Part shown: positions 1 through 7,685 of the stretch, in pieces | How the letters are laid out: the number at the start of each line of letters is the position of its first letter | Position numbering within the stretch: the first letter of the stretch is position 1 | Source: CAYLGY01 sp964383325 | GTDB lineage: Bacteria > Pseudomonadota > Alphaproteobacteria > Rhizobiales > Rhizobiaceae | NCBI GenBank assembly: GCA_964383325.1 | Contig: CAYLGY010000026.1 | Location: 1 to 30,339, forward strand | DNA length: 30,339 bases | Direction: 5' to 3' | The notes under the pieces: generated by a model | Databases searched by the model: none | What the model saw: only the letters and a program-made list of their open reading frames with translations | What the model was told of the DNA's origin: nothing | Made by a program: the position numbers and the translations under genes

Positions 1-284
1 ATTTTCGTCCTGACCTGAACATCAACGCCATGAATGTCCGACGTCGTCACGATATCCTGTGTCTCGGTGACCGATTTCGGACGGTTCTCGAAGACGATGT
101 CAAAGGTCGGAAAGCTGGCGATGATGTCGGTGATGCTGATATTAACAGGTGTCGTATCGACAATCCCGTCCACCTGCGCTTGCGCATGACCTACCGTTGC
201 GACCATCCCTGCCGCTACCAGCGCCGCAAGCGCCGTGCTGGAGGCAAGACGACCTTTTCTTGCTGTCGCAACTGAATTCCGCAT
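1..284 (-). CDS. Secreted hypothetical protein, 5' part only (cut by window edge)
   Basis: An open frame runs without a stop from an ATG at 284 to the left edge, so only about the first 94 residues are seen. The N-terminus is a clear Sec signal peptide: basic residues (ARKGR at 8-12), a hydrophobic stretch rich in Ala, Leu and Val, then a likely cleavage site after HAQA near residue 36. The mature part begins VDGIVDTTPVNISITD and is rich in Thr, Val, Ile and Asp, as in beta-rich exported proteins. An in-frame ATG at 290 also exists, but GGAAGGGAG lies only 2 bases from it and 8 bases from the ATG at 284, so 284 is preferred. I do not recognise a family and assign no function. It is transcribed away from the DUF2794 gene. 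Confidence 0.65.
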   Translation of the reverse strand, partial: MRNSVATARKGRLASSTALAALVAAGMVATVGHAQAQVDGIVDTTPVNISITDIIASFPTFDIVFENRPKSVTETQDIVTTSDIHGVDVQVRTK

Positions 285-743
285 ACGCATATCTCCCTTC
301 CGGACGGTGGCCCTGCAGGCGCAGTGCTCCTACATTACTCATGTTCACTAATTGTGACTGGTACGGGGAGCTTACCGAAATTGTCAATGGGCCAGTCTGG
401 CTACAGGAGCGAAAGTCCACAATGCTGGCGATTGCTGGGTGAGTCTGTGATCGAAATGGCACAGCTCGTCTGGTCTGACGCAGAGCAATACGGGCCGAGT
501 TGAGTCCCCGTAATCGGTAGTTGGACTACCATTCTACACAATTTGCCTGATTCCGGTTATCCGGCTACCCAGTTTTAACCATCGTGGAAACTTCCTGCGG
601 AGAAAACGAATTCTGCTCGGCCGGAACGGAATCCTGCGCCTCGCGGTCGGGCCGGCCGGCAAGGAACGCGAACCCGATGCGACTTGCAATTCTGCCGTTT
701 CCCGGCAAACTGGTCCGCACGCAACGAGCCTGGAGCGGTGAAC
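285..743. other. Non-coding divergent intergenic region
   Basis: About 460 bases between the secreted-protein gene (leftward) and the DUF2794 gene (rightward). Frames here are short and lack a credible ribosome binding site with a plausible product. The stretch near 330-395 is AT-richer than its surroundings. It contains a TTGACA hexamer reading leftward and a small dyad CACTAATTGTG (346-356). The part nearest DUF2794 holds no promoter I can call with confidence. Confidence 0.5.
359..387 (-). promoter_or_regulatory. Putative sigma-70-type promoter for the secreted-protein gene
   Basis: Reading leftward, a perfect TTGACA (387-382) is followed after 17 bases by GTACCA (364-359), a poor -10 match. 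It lies about 75 bases before the chosen start at 284. The -35 is good and the -10 weak, so the call is tentative. Confidence 0.3.
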
Positions 744-1127
744 ATGGATGGCGGAAATACGGGAGGTGGCGGCGAAGATCCATCGATACTGGTCAGGCTT
801 CATGAGATCCGCCGCGACCGCACCGAGTTTCCGGTGACTTTCCATCGTCTGGAGCTCAACCAGATCCTGTCGCTCTACGGGCGCATGGTCGCCGAGGGCA
901 GCTGGCGCGACTATGCGATCGATCATCTGCCGGACCGCGCGGTCTTCTCGGTCTTCCGCCGGACGAGCGAGGTGCCGCTGTACCAGATCGTCAAAAGCCC
1001 GAAACTGGCGCGCCGGCAGGGCGCCTATTGCGTGATCTCCGCCAGCGGCCAGATCCTGAAGCGCGGGCACGAACTCGCCCGAGTCCTGCGCATCTTCGAC
1101 CGGAAGCTGGCGCTGGTAAAGGCCTGA
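744..1127 (+). CDS. DUF2794 family protein
   Basis: A 127-residue soluble protein that I recognise as the DUF2794 family, a small conserved protein of Alphaproteobacteria with no established function. The N-terminal 12 residues are Gly-rich (MDGGNTGGGGED). The conserved core follows, with FHRLELNQILSLYGRMVAEG near residues 31-50 and the segments WRDYAIDHLPDRAVFSVFRR and YQIVKSP. No membrane segment or signal peptide is seen. The frame stays open upstream to an earlier start at 684, but the ATG at 744 has GGAG eight bases before it and gives the usual family length. The gene converges on the UbiH-type monooxygenase gene with only 28 bases between the stops, and no clear terminator is visible there. 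Confidence 0.85.
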   Translation: MDGGNTGGGGEDPSILVRLHEIRRDRTEFPVTFHRLELNQILSLYGRMVAEGSWRDYAIDHLPDRAVFSVFRRTSEVPLYQIVKSPKLARRQGAYCVISASGQILKRGHELARVLRIFDRKLALVKA

Positions 1128-1155
1128 GCCTGAAGTCTGGCCCCGGCGGAACGAG

Positions 1156-2376
1156 CTAGATCGGCTGGCCGCGCAGCAGGCGCGGCGATGCGCCGGCAAC
1201 GCCAGCCGCCTCGCGGATGAAATAGTCCTTCAGCACCGGCATGCGATCCACGAGGCCGAGGCCGATCTCGCGCGCAATGCGCAGTGGCGTGAAATCATTG
1301 GAGAACAGGCGGTTGAGGATATCGGTGGTAAAGCCCATCCGGACCGTATCGAACCGGCGCCAGCGCTCATAGCGGCGCAGGACATCGAGCGCGCCGATGT
1401 CGCGGCCGAGCCGATCTGCCTCGACAATCGTCTCGGCCAGCGCCGCAACGTCGCGAAAACCGAGATTGACCCCCTGCCCGGCAATGGGATGGATGCCATG
1501 GGCGGCATCGCCCGCCAGCGCAAATCGCGGCGTCACGAAGCTGCGCGCCAATTGCAGGGCGAGCGGCCAGGCCCGCGGCTGGTCCTCGACGGAAATCGCG
1601 CCGAGCTCCAGCCCGAAACGCCGTTCCAGTTCCATGGTGAAGAGCAGCGGATCGGCCTTGACAAGCCGCTCGGCCTCCTCGCTGCTTTCGGTCCAGACCA
1701 CGCAGCAGCGATTGCCCTTCAGCGGCAGGGTCGCGAATGGACCGGCAGGCAGGAAATGCTCCTCGGCGCGGCCACCATGGGGCCGTTCATGTGCGACCGT
1801 GCAGACAATGCCGGCCTGCCCGTAATCGAAGCGAACCACGCCGATACCGGCCAGTTCGCGCAACCGCGACCTAACCCCGTCCGCGGCAATCAGCAGGCGC
1901 GCGCCAATCGTCCGGCCGTCAGACAGGCGCACCTCGACCCGCGCCGCACCGGGCGTGAAATCCTCGACCGAAACATCGTTGACGAGCGGGATGCCGAGCT
2001 CCTCCATGCGCCGGCGCAGGGCCGTCCCGAGAATTCGATTGGGAACCATATGCGCGAAAGGCTCACCGGGCCCGACTTCGCCATCGAAGGTCAGCAGGAC
2101 CGGGCGCACCGGATCGCCGGTCCGCGAATCGGTGATGGTCATCTCGCGGATCGGCTGGGCATGCTCCATGAGATCGGCGGCGCAGCCAAGCCGGTCGAGC
2201 ATGCGCATCGCCGCCGCGGCAATTGCCGATGCGCGGCCGTCCTTCTGCCATGCATCCCGAGGCGCCGCATCCATGACCATGACCCGGAGGGAAGGCCGCG
2301 CCGACACAATGGCCACTGCCGTCGCAAGTCCGACCTGGCCAGCGCCGGCAATCAGGATATCCACCTCGTCAACCAT
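1156..2376 (-). CDS. UbiH/UbiF/COQ6-family FAD-dependent monooxygenase
   Basis: A flavoprotein hydroxylase of about 406 residues, probably acting on the aromatic ring of ubiquinone precursors at the inner membrane. The three flavin-binding signatures of the family are present: GAGQVG in the N-terminal Rossmann fold (about residues 10-15), the DG motif in ADGVRSRLR (about 165-173), and GDAAHGIHPIAGQGVNLGFRD in the C-terminal FAD site (about 287-307). Length is normal for the family. Two ATGs lie in tandem (2379 and 2376). AGGAGG is 2 bases from the first and 5 from the second, so 2376 is preferred. Which ring position is hydroxylated (UbiH, UbiF, UbiI or the alphaproteobacterial UbiL type) cannot be told from sequence, so no symbol is given. 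It is divergent from the thioesterase gene. Confidence 0.87.
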   Translation of the reverse strand: MVDEVDILIAGAGQVGLATAVAIVSARPSLRVMVMDAAPRDAWQKDGRASAIAAAAMRMLDRLGCAADLMEHAQPIREMTITDSRTGDPVRPVLLTFDGEVGPGEPFAHMVPNRILGTALRRRMEELGIPLVNDVSVEDFTPGAARVEVRLSDGRTIGARLLIAADGVRSRLRELAGIGVVRFDYGQAGIVCTVAHERPHGGRAEEHFLPAGPFATLPLKGNRCCVVWTESSEEAERLVKADPLLFTMELERRFGLELGAISVEDQPRAWPLALQLARSFVTPRFALAGDAAHGIHPIAGQGVNLGFRDVAALAETIVEADRLGRDIGALDVLRRYERWRRFDTVRMGFTTDILNRLFSNDFTPLRIAREIGLGLVDRMPVLKDYFIREAAGVAGASPRLLRGQPI

Positions 2377-2400
2377 CATGTCCTCCTGCCTGCGACCAGC

Positions 2401-2429
2401 TTGACTCCGGCATCATAACCGTTTGTAGC
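2401..2429 (+). promoter_or_regulatory. Putative sigma-70-type promoter for the TesB gene
   Basis: TTGACT (2401-2406) and TGTAGC (2424-2429) are separated by 17 bases in the 79-base divergent gap between the monooxygenase and thioesterase genes. The -35 matches 5 of 6 positions and the -10 only 3 of 6. Confidence 0.3.
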
Positions 2430-2458
2430 TGCCATCTGATATAGGCGACAATTGGAAA

Positions 2459-3340
2459 ATGCACATGTCCCATGCCATGCAGGAATTGCTGGACCTGCTT
2501 GACCTCGAGCAGCTGGAGCACAATCTCTATCGGGGCCGCAGTCCGAAGACCTTCTGGCAGCGCGTCTTCGGTGGCCAGGTCGTCGGCCAGGCACTCGTTG
2601 CGGCCCAGCGTACAGTACCCGCCGGAAGATTCGTCCATTCCCTGCATTGCTATTTCATGGTCGGCGGCGATCCGGCCATCCCCATCATCTACCAGGTCGA
2701 GCGGATGCGGGACGGCAAGTCCTTCAGCACGCGCCGCGTCGTCGCCATCCAGCACGGGCAAACCATCTTCTCGCTCGAGGCGTCCTTTCATGTCGACGAG
2801 AGCGGTTTCGATCACCAGTTCGACATGCCTTCCGATTACCAGCCGCCGGAAGCACCCGAGGAACAGATACGGCGCATCGCGGAAGGAAGGATCGCGGTGC
2901 CCGACGCGGTGCGGCGCTTCCTGCGCCGCGAGCGGCCCTTCATCATGGTGCCGGTCGAACTGGACCATTATACCAGCAGTCGCAAGCTGCCGCCCTTTCA
3001 GAATGTCTGGGTGCGCATGAATGGCGAGGTGCCGGACGACAGGCACCTGCAGAATGCGATACTTGCCTATCTCTCCGACCTGACGCTACTGGATACCTCG
3101 ACGTTTCCGCATGGGACCGGCGTTTTCGACAGTACGATCCAGGCCGCCAGCCTCGACCATGCAATCTGGTTCCATCGGCCCCACCGGCTGGACGACTGGC
3201 TGCTCTATGCGCAGGACAGCCCGTCGAGCGGCGGCGCGCGTGGCTTCACACGCGGCGCCATTTACAGCAGGGACGGGATGCTCATCGCCTCGGTCGCCCA
3301 GGAGGGGCTGATCCGCGTGCGGCAGCCGCACAGAAATTAA
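2459..3340 (+). CDS. tesB: Acyl-CoA thioesterase II
   Basis: A cytoplasmic thioesterase of 293 residues that hydrolyses medium- and long-chain acyl-CoA to free acid and CoA. It has the double-hotdog layout of TesB. The first hotdog carries VFGGQVVGQAL (about 36-46) and HSLHCYFM. The second carries AYLSDLTLL with the catalytic Asp (near residue 208), LDHAIWFHRP, and GGARGFTRGAIYSRDG followed by the QEG segment, matching the Asp/Thr/Gln active site known for E. coli TesB. Length is typical. The ATG at 2459 has only a weak GGAAA just upstream; ATGs at 2465 and 2477 are in frame and possible. No fatty-acid operon surrounds it, so the physiological substrate is unknown. Confidence 0.9.
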   Translation: MHMSHAMQELLDLLDLEQLEHNLYRGRSPKTFWQRVFGGQVVGQALVAAQRTVPAGRFVHSLHCYFMVGGDPAIPIIYQVERMRDGKSFSTRRVVAIQHGQTIFSLEASFHVDESGFDHQFDMPSDYQPPEAPEEQIRRIAEGRIAVPDAVRRFLRRERPFIMVPVELDHYTSSRKLPPFQNVWVRMNGEVPDDRHLQNAILAYLSDLTLLDTSTFPHGTGVFDSTIQAASLDHAIWFHRPHRLDDWLLYAQDSPSSGGARGFTRGAIYSRDGMLIASVAQEGLIRVRQPHRN

Positions 3341-3419
3341 TCAATTTTAGAATTGCCTAATTCTTAATCTCTCGCCCATGATTTGACCATTGCAGCGCCG
3401 GCGCACGGCGCGCGCCTGG

Positions 3420-3440
3420 CGTGCAAGCCCTTCCTGCACG
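3420..3440. repeat. Inverted repeat upstream of the sigma-54 promoter
   Basis: Perfect 6-base arms CGTGCA (3420-3425) and TGCACG (3435-3440) flank a 9-base centre, ending 25 bases before the -24 element. It may be an operator. The arms are in the opposite orientation to the classic NtrC site (GCAC...GTGC), so I do not call it an NtrC site. Confidence 0.35.
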
Positions 3441-3465
3441 CATATTTTGGCAGACCCAACCCGTT

Positions 3466-3481
3466 TGGCACGAAATTTGCT
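3466..3481 (+). promoter_or_regulatory. Sigma-54 (RpoN) promoter of amtB
   Basis: TGGCACGAAATTTGCT matches the RpoN consensus TGGCAC-N5-TTGCW exactly, with the invariant GG and GC at -24/-12 spacing. Transcription should start about 12 bases downstream, giving a leader near 150 bases before the amtB ATG at 3641. Nitrogen control of amtB from such promoters, through NtrC, is well known in Proteobacteria. Confidence 0.85.
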
Positions 3482-3509
3482 TCTCGCTCTAGCGGTTACT
3501 GGCGAGGTT

Positions 3510-3526
3510 CGGCACGGGGCGTGCCG
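3510..3526 (+). other. GC hairpin in the amtB leader
   Basis: CGGCACG-GGG-CGTGCCG forms a perfect 7-base-pair stem with a 3-base loop, about 15 to 30 bases into the predicted leader. No T-run follows, so it is not a classic terminator. It could be an RNA structure or a protein-binding dyad. Confidence 0.4.
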
Positions 3527-3640
3527 TCTGCCTTCCGTCCGGATCTGGCCTCGCGATGCTGCAAGGCCCGTTCAGGCGGCACCGGCGTTTCGCCCCCGCT
3601 GACCTGCCGGTTGTGATACTCGCAGAAAGGAAGCGAAACG

Positions 3641-4948
3641 ATGATCCCCGTACGACTATCCACCGGCCTTGCGGCAGTTCTTGCCAGCACAGGACCAGTT
3701 CTCGCCCAGGAAGCGGTCCCCGACAAGGGAGACACGGCCTTCATGCTGCTTTCGGCGATACTGGTGCTCATGATGCTTCTGCCCGGACTCGCATTGTTTT
3801 ATGGCGGCCTGATGCGCAGCAAGAACATGCTGTCGGTCATGATGCAATGCTGCATGGTCGGCGCGATTGCGATGATTGTCTGGGTTACCTATGGCTATTC
3901 CTTTGCGTTCGGCGGCGCGGACAGCGCATTCTTCGGCGGCTTCGCCAAATTGTTCCTTGCCGGCGTCACACCGGAATCGACATCGGCGACCTTCACCGAC
4001 GGCGTGGTGATCCCCGAACTCGCATTCATTGCCTTCCAGATGACCTTTGCGGCAATCACGCCGGCGCTGATCGTCGGCGCCCTCGCCGAACGCGCGCGGT
4101 TTTCGGCCCTGGTACTGTTCTGCCTGTTGTGGCTCACCCTGGTCTACCTGCCGGTCGCGCACATGGTCTGGGACGGCGCCGGCCTGATCTTCCAGATGGG
4201 CGCGCTCGATTTTGCGGGAGGCACGGTCGTGCACATCAATGCGGGCATTGCCGGACTCGTGGGTTCGATCGTCATCGGCAGCCGCAGCGGCTATGGGCGG
4301 GACATGATGGCGCCGCATTCCATGCCGCTTACAATGGTGGGCGCTGCATTGCTCTGGATCGGCTGGTTCGGCTTCAATGCAGGCTCGAACCTGGAGGCCA
4401 ATGGCTACGCCGCCCTCGCTGCGGTAAACACCTTCACAGCCACCGCCGGCGCGATCGTCTTCTGGGCCCTGATCGAAACCCTGCATCGGGGCAAGGCATC
4501 CCTGCTCGGCGCGGCCTCGGGCATGATCGCCGGTCTCGTCGCCGTCACGCCGGCGGCCGGCTCGGTCGGACCGATCGGCGCGATCGTGCTTGGCGCGATC
4601 TCGGCGGGGGCCTGCTATTATTTCGTTGCGATCGTCAAGATCCGCCTTGGCTATGACGACAGCGCCGACGTATTCGGCATTCACGGCATGGGCGGGATCG
4701 TCGGCGCCATCGGCACCGGCATTTTCAGCAGCCCGGTACTGGGCGGCATGGGCGACGGCGACTATGCCATTCTCGCCCAGACCTGGATTCAGGTCCAGGC
4801 GGTGGCCATCACCATCGTCTGGTGCGGCGTGGTCTCCTATCTCCTGTTCAAGCTCATCGATCTCGTGCTCGGCTTGCGGGTTACGTCCGACGAGGAACGG
4901 ATCGGCCTCGATCTCACCTCGCACGGCGAGTCGGCCTATCACACCTGA
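3641..4948 (+). CDS. amtB: Ammonium channel AmtB
   Basis: An inner-membrane ammonium channel of 435 residues. It starts with a signal sequence ending near LAQ (residue 23), followed by about eleven hydrophobic segments. The conductance residues of the Amt family are present: the twin His of the pore at H198 (VVHIN) and H348 (GIHGMGG), the Asp of the recruitment site at D190, and gate Phe residues in FQMTF (about 136) and WFGFNAGS (about 245). The C-terminal tail (GLRVTSDEERIGLDLT) is the cytoplasmic helix that meets PII proteins in the family. The ATG at 3641 follows AAAGGAAG. A sigma-54 promoter lies upstream, so expression is probably induced under nitrogen limitation. Unusually, no glnK is adjacent, so its PII partner must be encoded elsewhere. 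Confidence 0.95.
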   Translation: MIPVRLSTGLAAVLASTGPVLAQEAVPDKGDTAFMLLSAILVLMMLLPGLALFYGGLMRSKNMLSVMMQCCMVGAIAMIVWVTYGYSFAFGGADSAFFGGFAKLFLAGVTPESTSATFTDGVVIPELAFIAFQMTFAAITPALIVGALAERARFSALVLFCLLWLTLVYLPVAHMVWDGAGLIFQMGALDFAGGTVVHINAGIAGLVGSIVIGSRSGYGRDMMAPHSMPLTMVGAALLWIGWFGFNAGSNLEANGYAALAAVNTFTATAGAIVFWALIETLHRGKASLLGAASGMIAGLVAVTPAAGSVGPIGAIVLGAISAGACYYFVAIVKIRLGYDDSADVFGIHGMGGIVGAIGTGIFSSPVLGGMGDGDYAILAQTWIQVQAVAITIVWCGVVSYLLFKLIDLVLGLRVTSDEERIGLDLTSHGESAYHT

Positions 4949-4960
4949 CGCTCCGGAGGC

Positions 4961-5001
4961 GGCGGGGCAAGGCTGGCGCCTTCTCCGACCCTGCCCCCGC
5001 C
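4961..5001 (+). terminator. Possible terminator after amtB
   Basis: GGCGGGGCA (4961-4969) can pair with TGCCCCCGCC (4992-5001) with one bulged base, forming a GC-rich stem that begins 13 bases after the amtB stop. Only TTGGTT follows, so the T-tract is poor. It would separate amtB from the ftsK promoter. Confidence 0.4.
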
Positions 5002-5003
5002 TT

Positions 5004-5022
5004 GGTTAATGCACCCTTAACC
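5004..5022. promoter_or_regulatory. CtrA-type binding box upstream of ftsK
   Basis: GGTTAATGCACCCTTAACC contains TTAA-N7-TTAA (5006-5020), the full consensus of the alphaproteobacterial cell-cycle regulator CtrA, and is a perfect 6-base inverted repeat. It lies about 60 bases before the likely ftsK start, a position expected to overlap or adjoin the promoter. Control of ftsK by CtrA here is inferred. Confidence 0.65.
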
Positions 5023-5080
5023 TTCGCCCGGCTACTTTCTTCGCACCATGCCGGCCCACCGGCCAGGAACGAACGGAAAG

Positions 5081-7624
5081 ATGATGGACGGATTGATGCG
5101 TACGGGTTCGCCTGCGGATTACGGCTTTGCACGCAATACGGGGATGCTGCGGCGCTTCGCGCGCCGACAGATCCTGCGCCTGTGCGGTCTGGCGTGGATT
5201 GGCGCGGTAGCGTTCGCCATCGCCGCGCTGGCGACGTGGAACGTTGCCGATCCGAGCCTCAGCCATGCAACCGGCAATGTCGTCACCAATGCCGTGGGGT
5301 TTGCCGGCGCCATCTTCGCCGACCTTGCAATGCAGTTTCTTGGCCTGGGTGCAGTCATGCTGGTGTTGCCGGGCCTGTTCTGGGGCCTCGCGCTGATGTT
5401 TCGCCGGGAAATGGGCCGCAAGCGAATGCGCGCGATCGCCTGGCTGGCAAGCTGCATCTTCTTTGCGGCAGCGGCCGCCTGCTTCCCGCCGCCAGCAAGC
5501 TGGCCCCTGCCGACGGGATTGGGGGGCGTAATCGGGGACCTCGCGCTGAAATTGCCGCAATGGCTGCTTGGCCGAGCGCTGGAACCCGGCATGCTTGCCA
5601 TGTCGCTCGGGCTTCTGCTGCTTGCGCCCGCAGCATGGCTGTTTCTGCTGGCCACGGGCATTGCCGGCCGCGTGGCTGCATCTGATGCGCACCCACCCTT
5701 CGGCGAGGACGAGCTGGACGAGGTCGTGGATGATGGGGAAGGCCGGCTCGAGCGCCTGCTTGGCGCCGGCGTGCATCTCTGGCTTTCGCTGCGATCCCAT
5801 CTGCGCCGCATGAGCGCCGGCGTCGCCCCGCTGCGGCGGGCCGGCTCCGCGATCCGCAAGCTGGCGGCCCTCCGGGCCGATAGCAAGCCCGCGCCGGATG
5901 TCACGCGCCGCATCGAACCCGGCTTCGCCACCCCGCTGGCGACAACGGAACGCGTTTCCGGCCATGACGATCCCGATCTTCTCGACGACCGCGAACCAGA
6001 CGAGGTCATCCCGGCAACCGGCCGGGTCGCGCCCCCTGCGCCCCGGCCCAGGGCCGGGAGCCGCGTCAGCCGCGAGGCGCAGCCTTCGCTCCTCGCACTG
6101 GACGATTTCGAAATGCCGTCCCTGCATTTCCTCAGCGAGCCGAAGGTAGCCCGGCGAGATCCTTCCCTCAGCAAGGATGCGCTGGAACAGAATGCCCGGC
6201 TTCTGGAAGGCGTGCTCGAGGATTTCGGGGTGAAGGGTGAGATCATTCACGTCCGTCCGGGACCGGTGGTCACGCTGTATGAACTGGAACCGGCGCCAGG
6301 CATCAAGTCGTCGCGGGTCATCGGCCTCGCCGACGATATTGCCCGTTCGATGAGCGCAATCGCCGCGCGCGTTGCCGTCGTGCCCGGCCGCAATGCCATC
6401 GGCATCGAACTGCCTAACGCGACCCGCGAGACGGTCTATCTGCGCGAATTGCTCGCCAGCGAGGATTTCGAGAAGATGAAGGCACGGCTCGGCCTGGCGC
6501 TGGGCAAGACCATCAATGGGGAGCCGGTCATCGCCGACCTCGCCAAGATGCCGCACCTTCTCGTCGCCGGAACGACCGGATCGGGCAAGTCGGTCGCGAT
6601 CAATACCATGATCCTGTCCCTGCTCTACCGGATGACGCCCGAACAATGCCGGCTGATCATGATCGATCCAAAAATGCTGGAACTATCGGTCTATGACGGC
6701 ATTCCGCATCTGCTGGCACCCGTGGTGACCGATCCGAAAAAGGCGGTCGTCGCGCTGAAATGGACCGTGCGCGAGATGGAAGACCGCTATCGCAAGATGT
6801 CCAAGCTCGGGGTGCGGAACATAGACGGCTTCAACCAGCGCGTCCGCCAGGCCGAGAAGCGCAAGGAGCGGGTGACCCGCACGGTCCAGACCGGCTTCGA
6901 CCGCGAGACCGGAGAGGCCATCTACGAGACGGAGGAACTCGACCTGCAGCCCATGCCGCATATCGTCGTCATAATCGACGAGATGGCCGACCTGATGATG
7001 GTTGCCGGAAAGGACATCGAGGGCGCGGTGCAGCGCCTTGCCCAGATGGCACGCGCAGCGGGCATACATGTCATCATGGCAACCCAGCGGCCTTCGGTCG
7101 ATGTCATCACCGGAACGATCAAGGCAAACTTCCCGACACGAATTTCCTTCCAGGTGACCTCGAAGATCGATAGCCGCACGATTCTCGGGGAACAGGGCGC
7201 CGAACAGCTGCTCGGCATGGGCGACATGCTCTACATGGCAGGCGGAGGGCGCATCCAGCGCGTCCATGGCCCCTTCGTTTCCGACGAGGAGGTCGAGAAG
7301 GTCGTGGCGCATCTCAAGATGCAGGGCGTGCCGCAATATCTCGAAGCCATCACCGCCGATGATGAGGATGAGGAAACCGGCACGGGCAGCGCGGGCAGCG
7401 GGAGCGGCAATCTCGACCAGTCGGACGATCCGTACGATCAAGCGGTCGCCGTAGTCCTGCGCGACGGCAAGGTGTCGACCAGCTACATCCAGCGCCGACT
7501 CGGCATCGGCTATAATCGCGCTGCCTCGATCGTCGAGCGGATGGAACAGGAAGGTCTGATCAGTGCGCCGAACCATGCCGGCAAGCGGGAGATCCTCGTG
7601 CCAACCGAGAATGACGAGCTTTGA
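5081..7624 (+). CDS. ftsK: DNA translocase FtsK
   Basis: A septal DNA translocase of about 847 residues that pumps chromosome ends through the closing septum. The N-terminal 220 residues hold about four to five membrane segments. An acidic, Pro/Arg-rich linker of roughly 100-150 residues follows. The motor has Walker A GTTGSGKS (about 497-504), Walker B IVVIIDEMADLMM (about 628-640) and the ATQRPSVDVITGTIK segment. The C-terminal 60 residues form the gamma winged-helix domain (QRRLGIGYNRAASIVERM) that reads KOPS-like sites. It is much shorter than E. coli FtsK because of the short linker, which is usual in this class. GGAAAG precedes tandem ATGs at 5081 and 5084; the in-frame ATG at 5048 lacks a binding site. 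A CtrA-type box is upstream and lolA follows after 61 bases. Confidence 0.95.
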   Translation: MMDGLMRTGSPADYGFARNTGMLRRFARRQILRLCGLAWIGAVAFAIAALATWNVADPSLSHATGNVVTNAVGFAGAIFADLAMQFLGLGAVMLVLPGLFWGLALMFRREMGRKRMRAIAWLASCIFFAAAAACFPPPASWPLPTGLGGVIGDLALKLPQWLLGRALEPGMLAMSLGLLLLAPAAWLFLLATGIAGRVAASDAHPPFGEDELDEVVDDGEGRLERLLGAGVHLWLSLRSHLRRMSAGVAPLRRAGSAIRKLAALRADSKPAPDVTRRIEPGFATPLATTERVSGHDDPDLLDDREPDEVIPATGRVAPPAPRPRAGSRVSREAQPSLLALDDFEMPSLHFLSEPKVARRDPSLSKDALEQNARLLEGVLEDFGVKGEIIHVRPGPVVTLYELEPAPGIKSSRVIGLADDIARSMSAIAARVAVVPGRNAIGIELPNATRETVYLRELLASEDFEKMKARLGLALGKTINGEPVIADLAKMPHLLVAGTTGSGKSVAINTMILSLLYRMTPEQCRLIMIDPKMLELSVYDGIPHLLAPVVTDPKKAVVALKWTVREMEDRYRKMSKLGVRNIDGFNQRVRQAEKRKERVTRTVQTGFDRETGEAIYETEELDLQPMPHIVVIIDEMADLMMVAGKDIEGAVQRLAQMARAAGIHVIMATQRPSVDVITGTIKANFPTRISFQVTSKIDSRTILGEQGAEQLLGMGDMLYMAGGGRIQRVHGPFVSDEEVEKVVAHLKMQGVPQYLEAITADDEDEETGTGSAGSGSGNLDQSDDPYDQAVAVVLRDGKVSTSYIQRRLGIGYNRAASIVERMEQEGLISAPNHAGKREILVPTENDEL

Positions 7625-7685
7625 CGTCTAAAATGAGCCCGATTCAATGATTATATTCGGGATTGTCAACTCGAAGGAGCGATCG

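Larger units (their letters stand above)
3341..3640. other. Intergenic regulatory region upstream of amtB
   Basis: Three hundred bases with no credible gene. In order it holds a weak AT hairpin AGAATT-GCCT-AATTCT (3349-3364) just after the tesB stop, an inverted repeat at 3420-3440, a sigma-54 promoter at 3466-3481, a GC hairpin at 3510-3526 that would lie in the 5' leader, and GAAAGGAAG before the amtB start. I looked for a PII gene (glnK), which often precedes amtB, and saw none; the gap is shorter than a complete glnK. Confidence 0.7.

Noticed and set aside
3420..3440. NtrC enhancer site near the sigma-54 promoter
   Set aside because: The repeat arms are GTGC...GCAC, the reverse of the NtrC pattern, the spacing differs, and the distance to the promoter is too short for a usual enhancer.
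3656..4942. Open frame of 428 codons on the minus strand opposite amtB
   Set aside because: Low-complexity Asp/His/Arg composition mirrors the hydrophobic codons of the channel gene; it is a shadow frame.
5006..6646. Open frame of 546 codons on the minus strand
   Set aside because: It lies antisense to ftsK, is rich in Arg, Gly, Ala and His as expected from the shadow of a GC-rich gene, and resembles no family.
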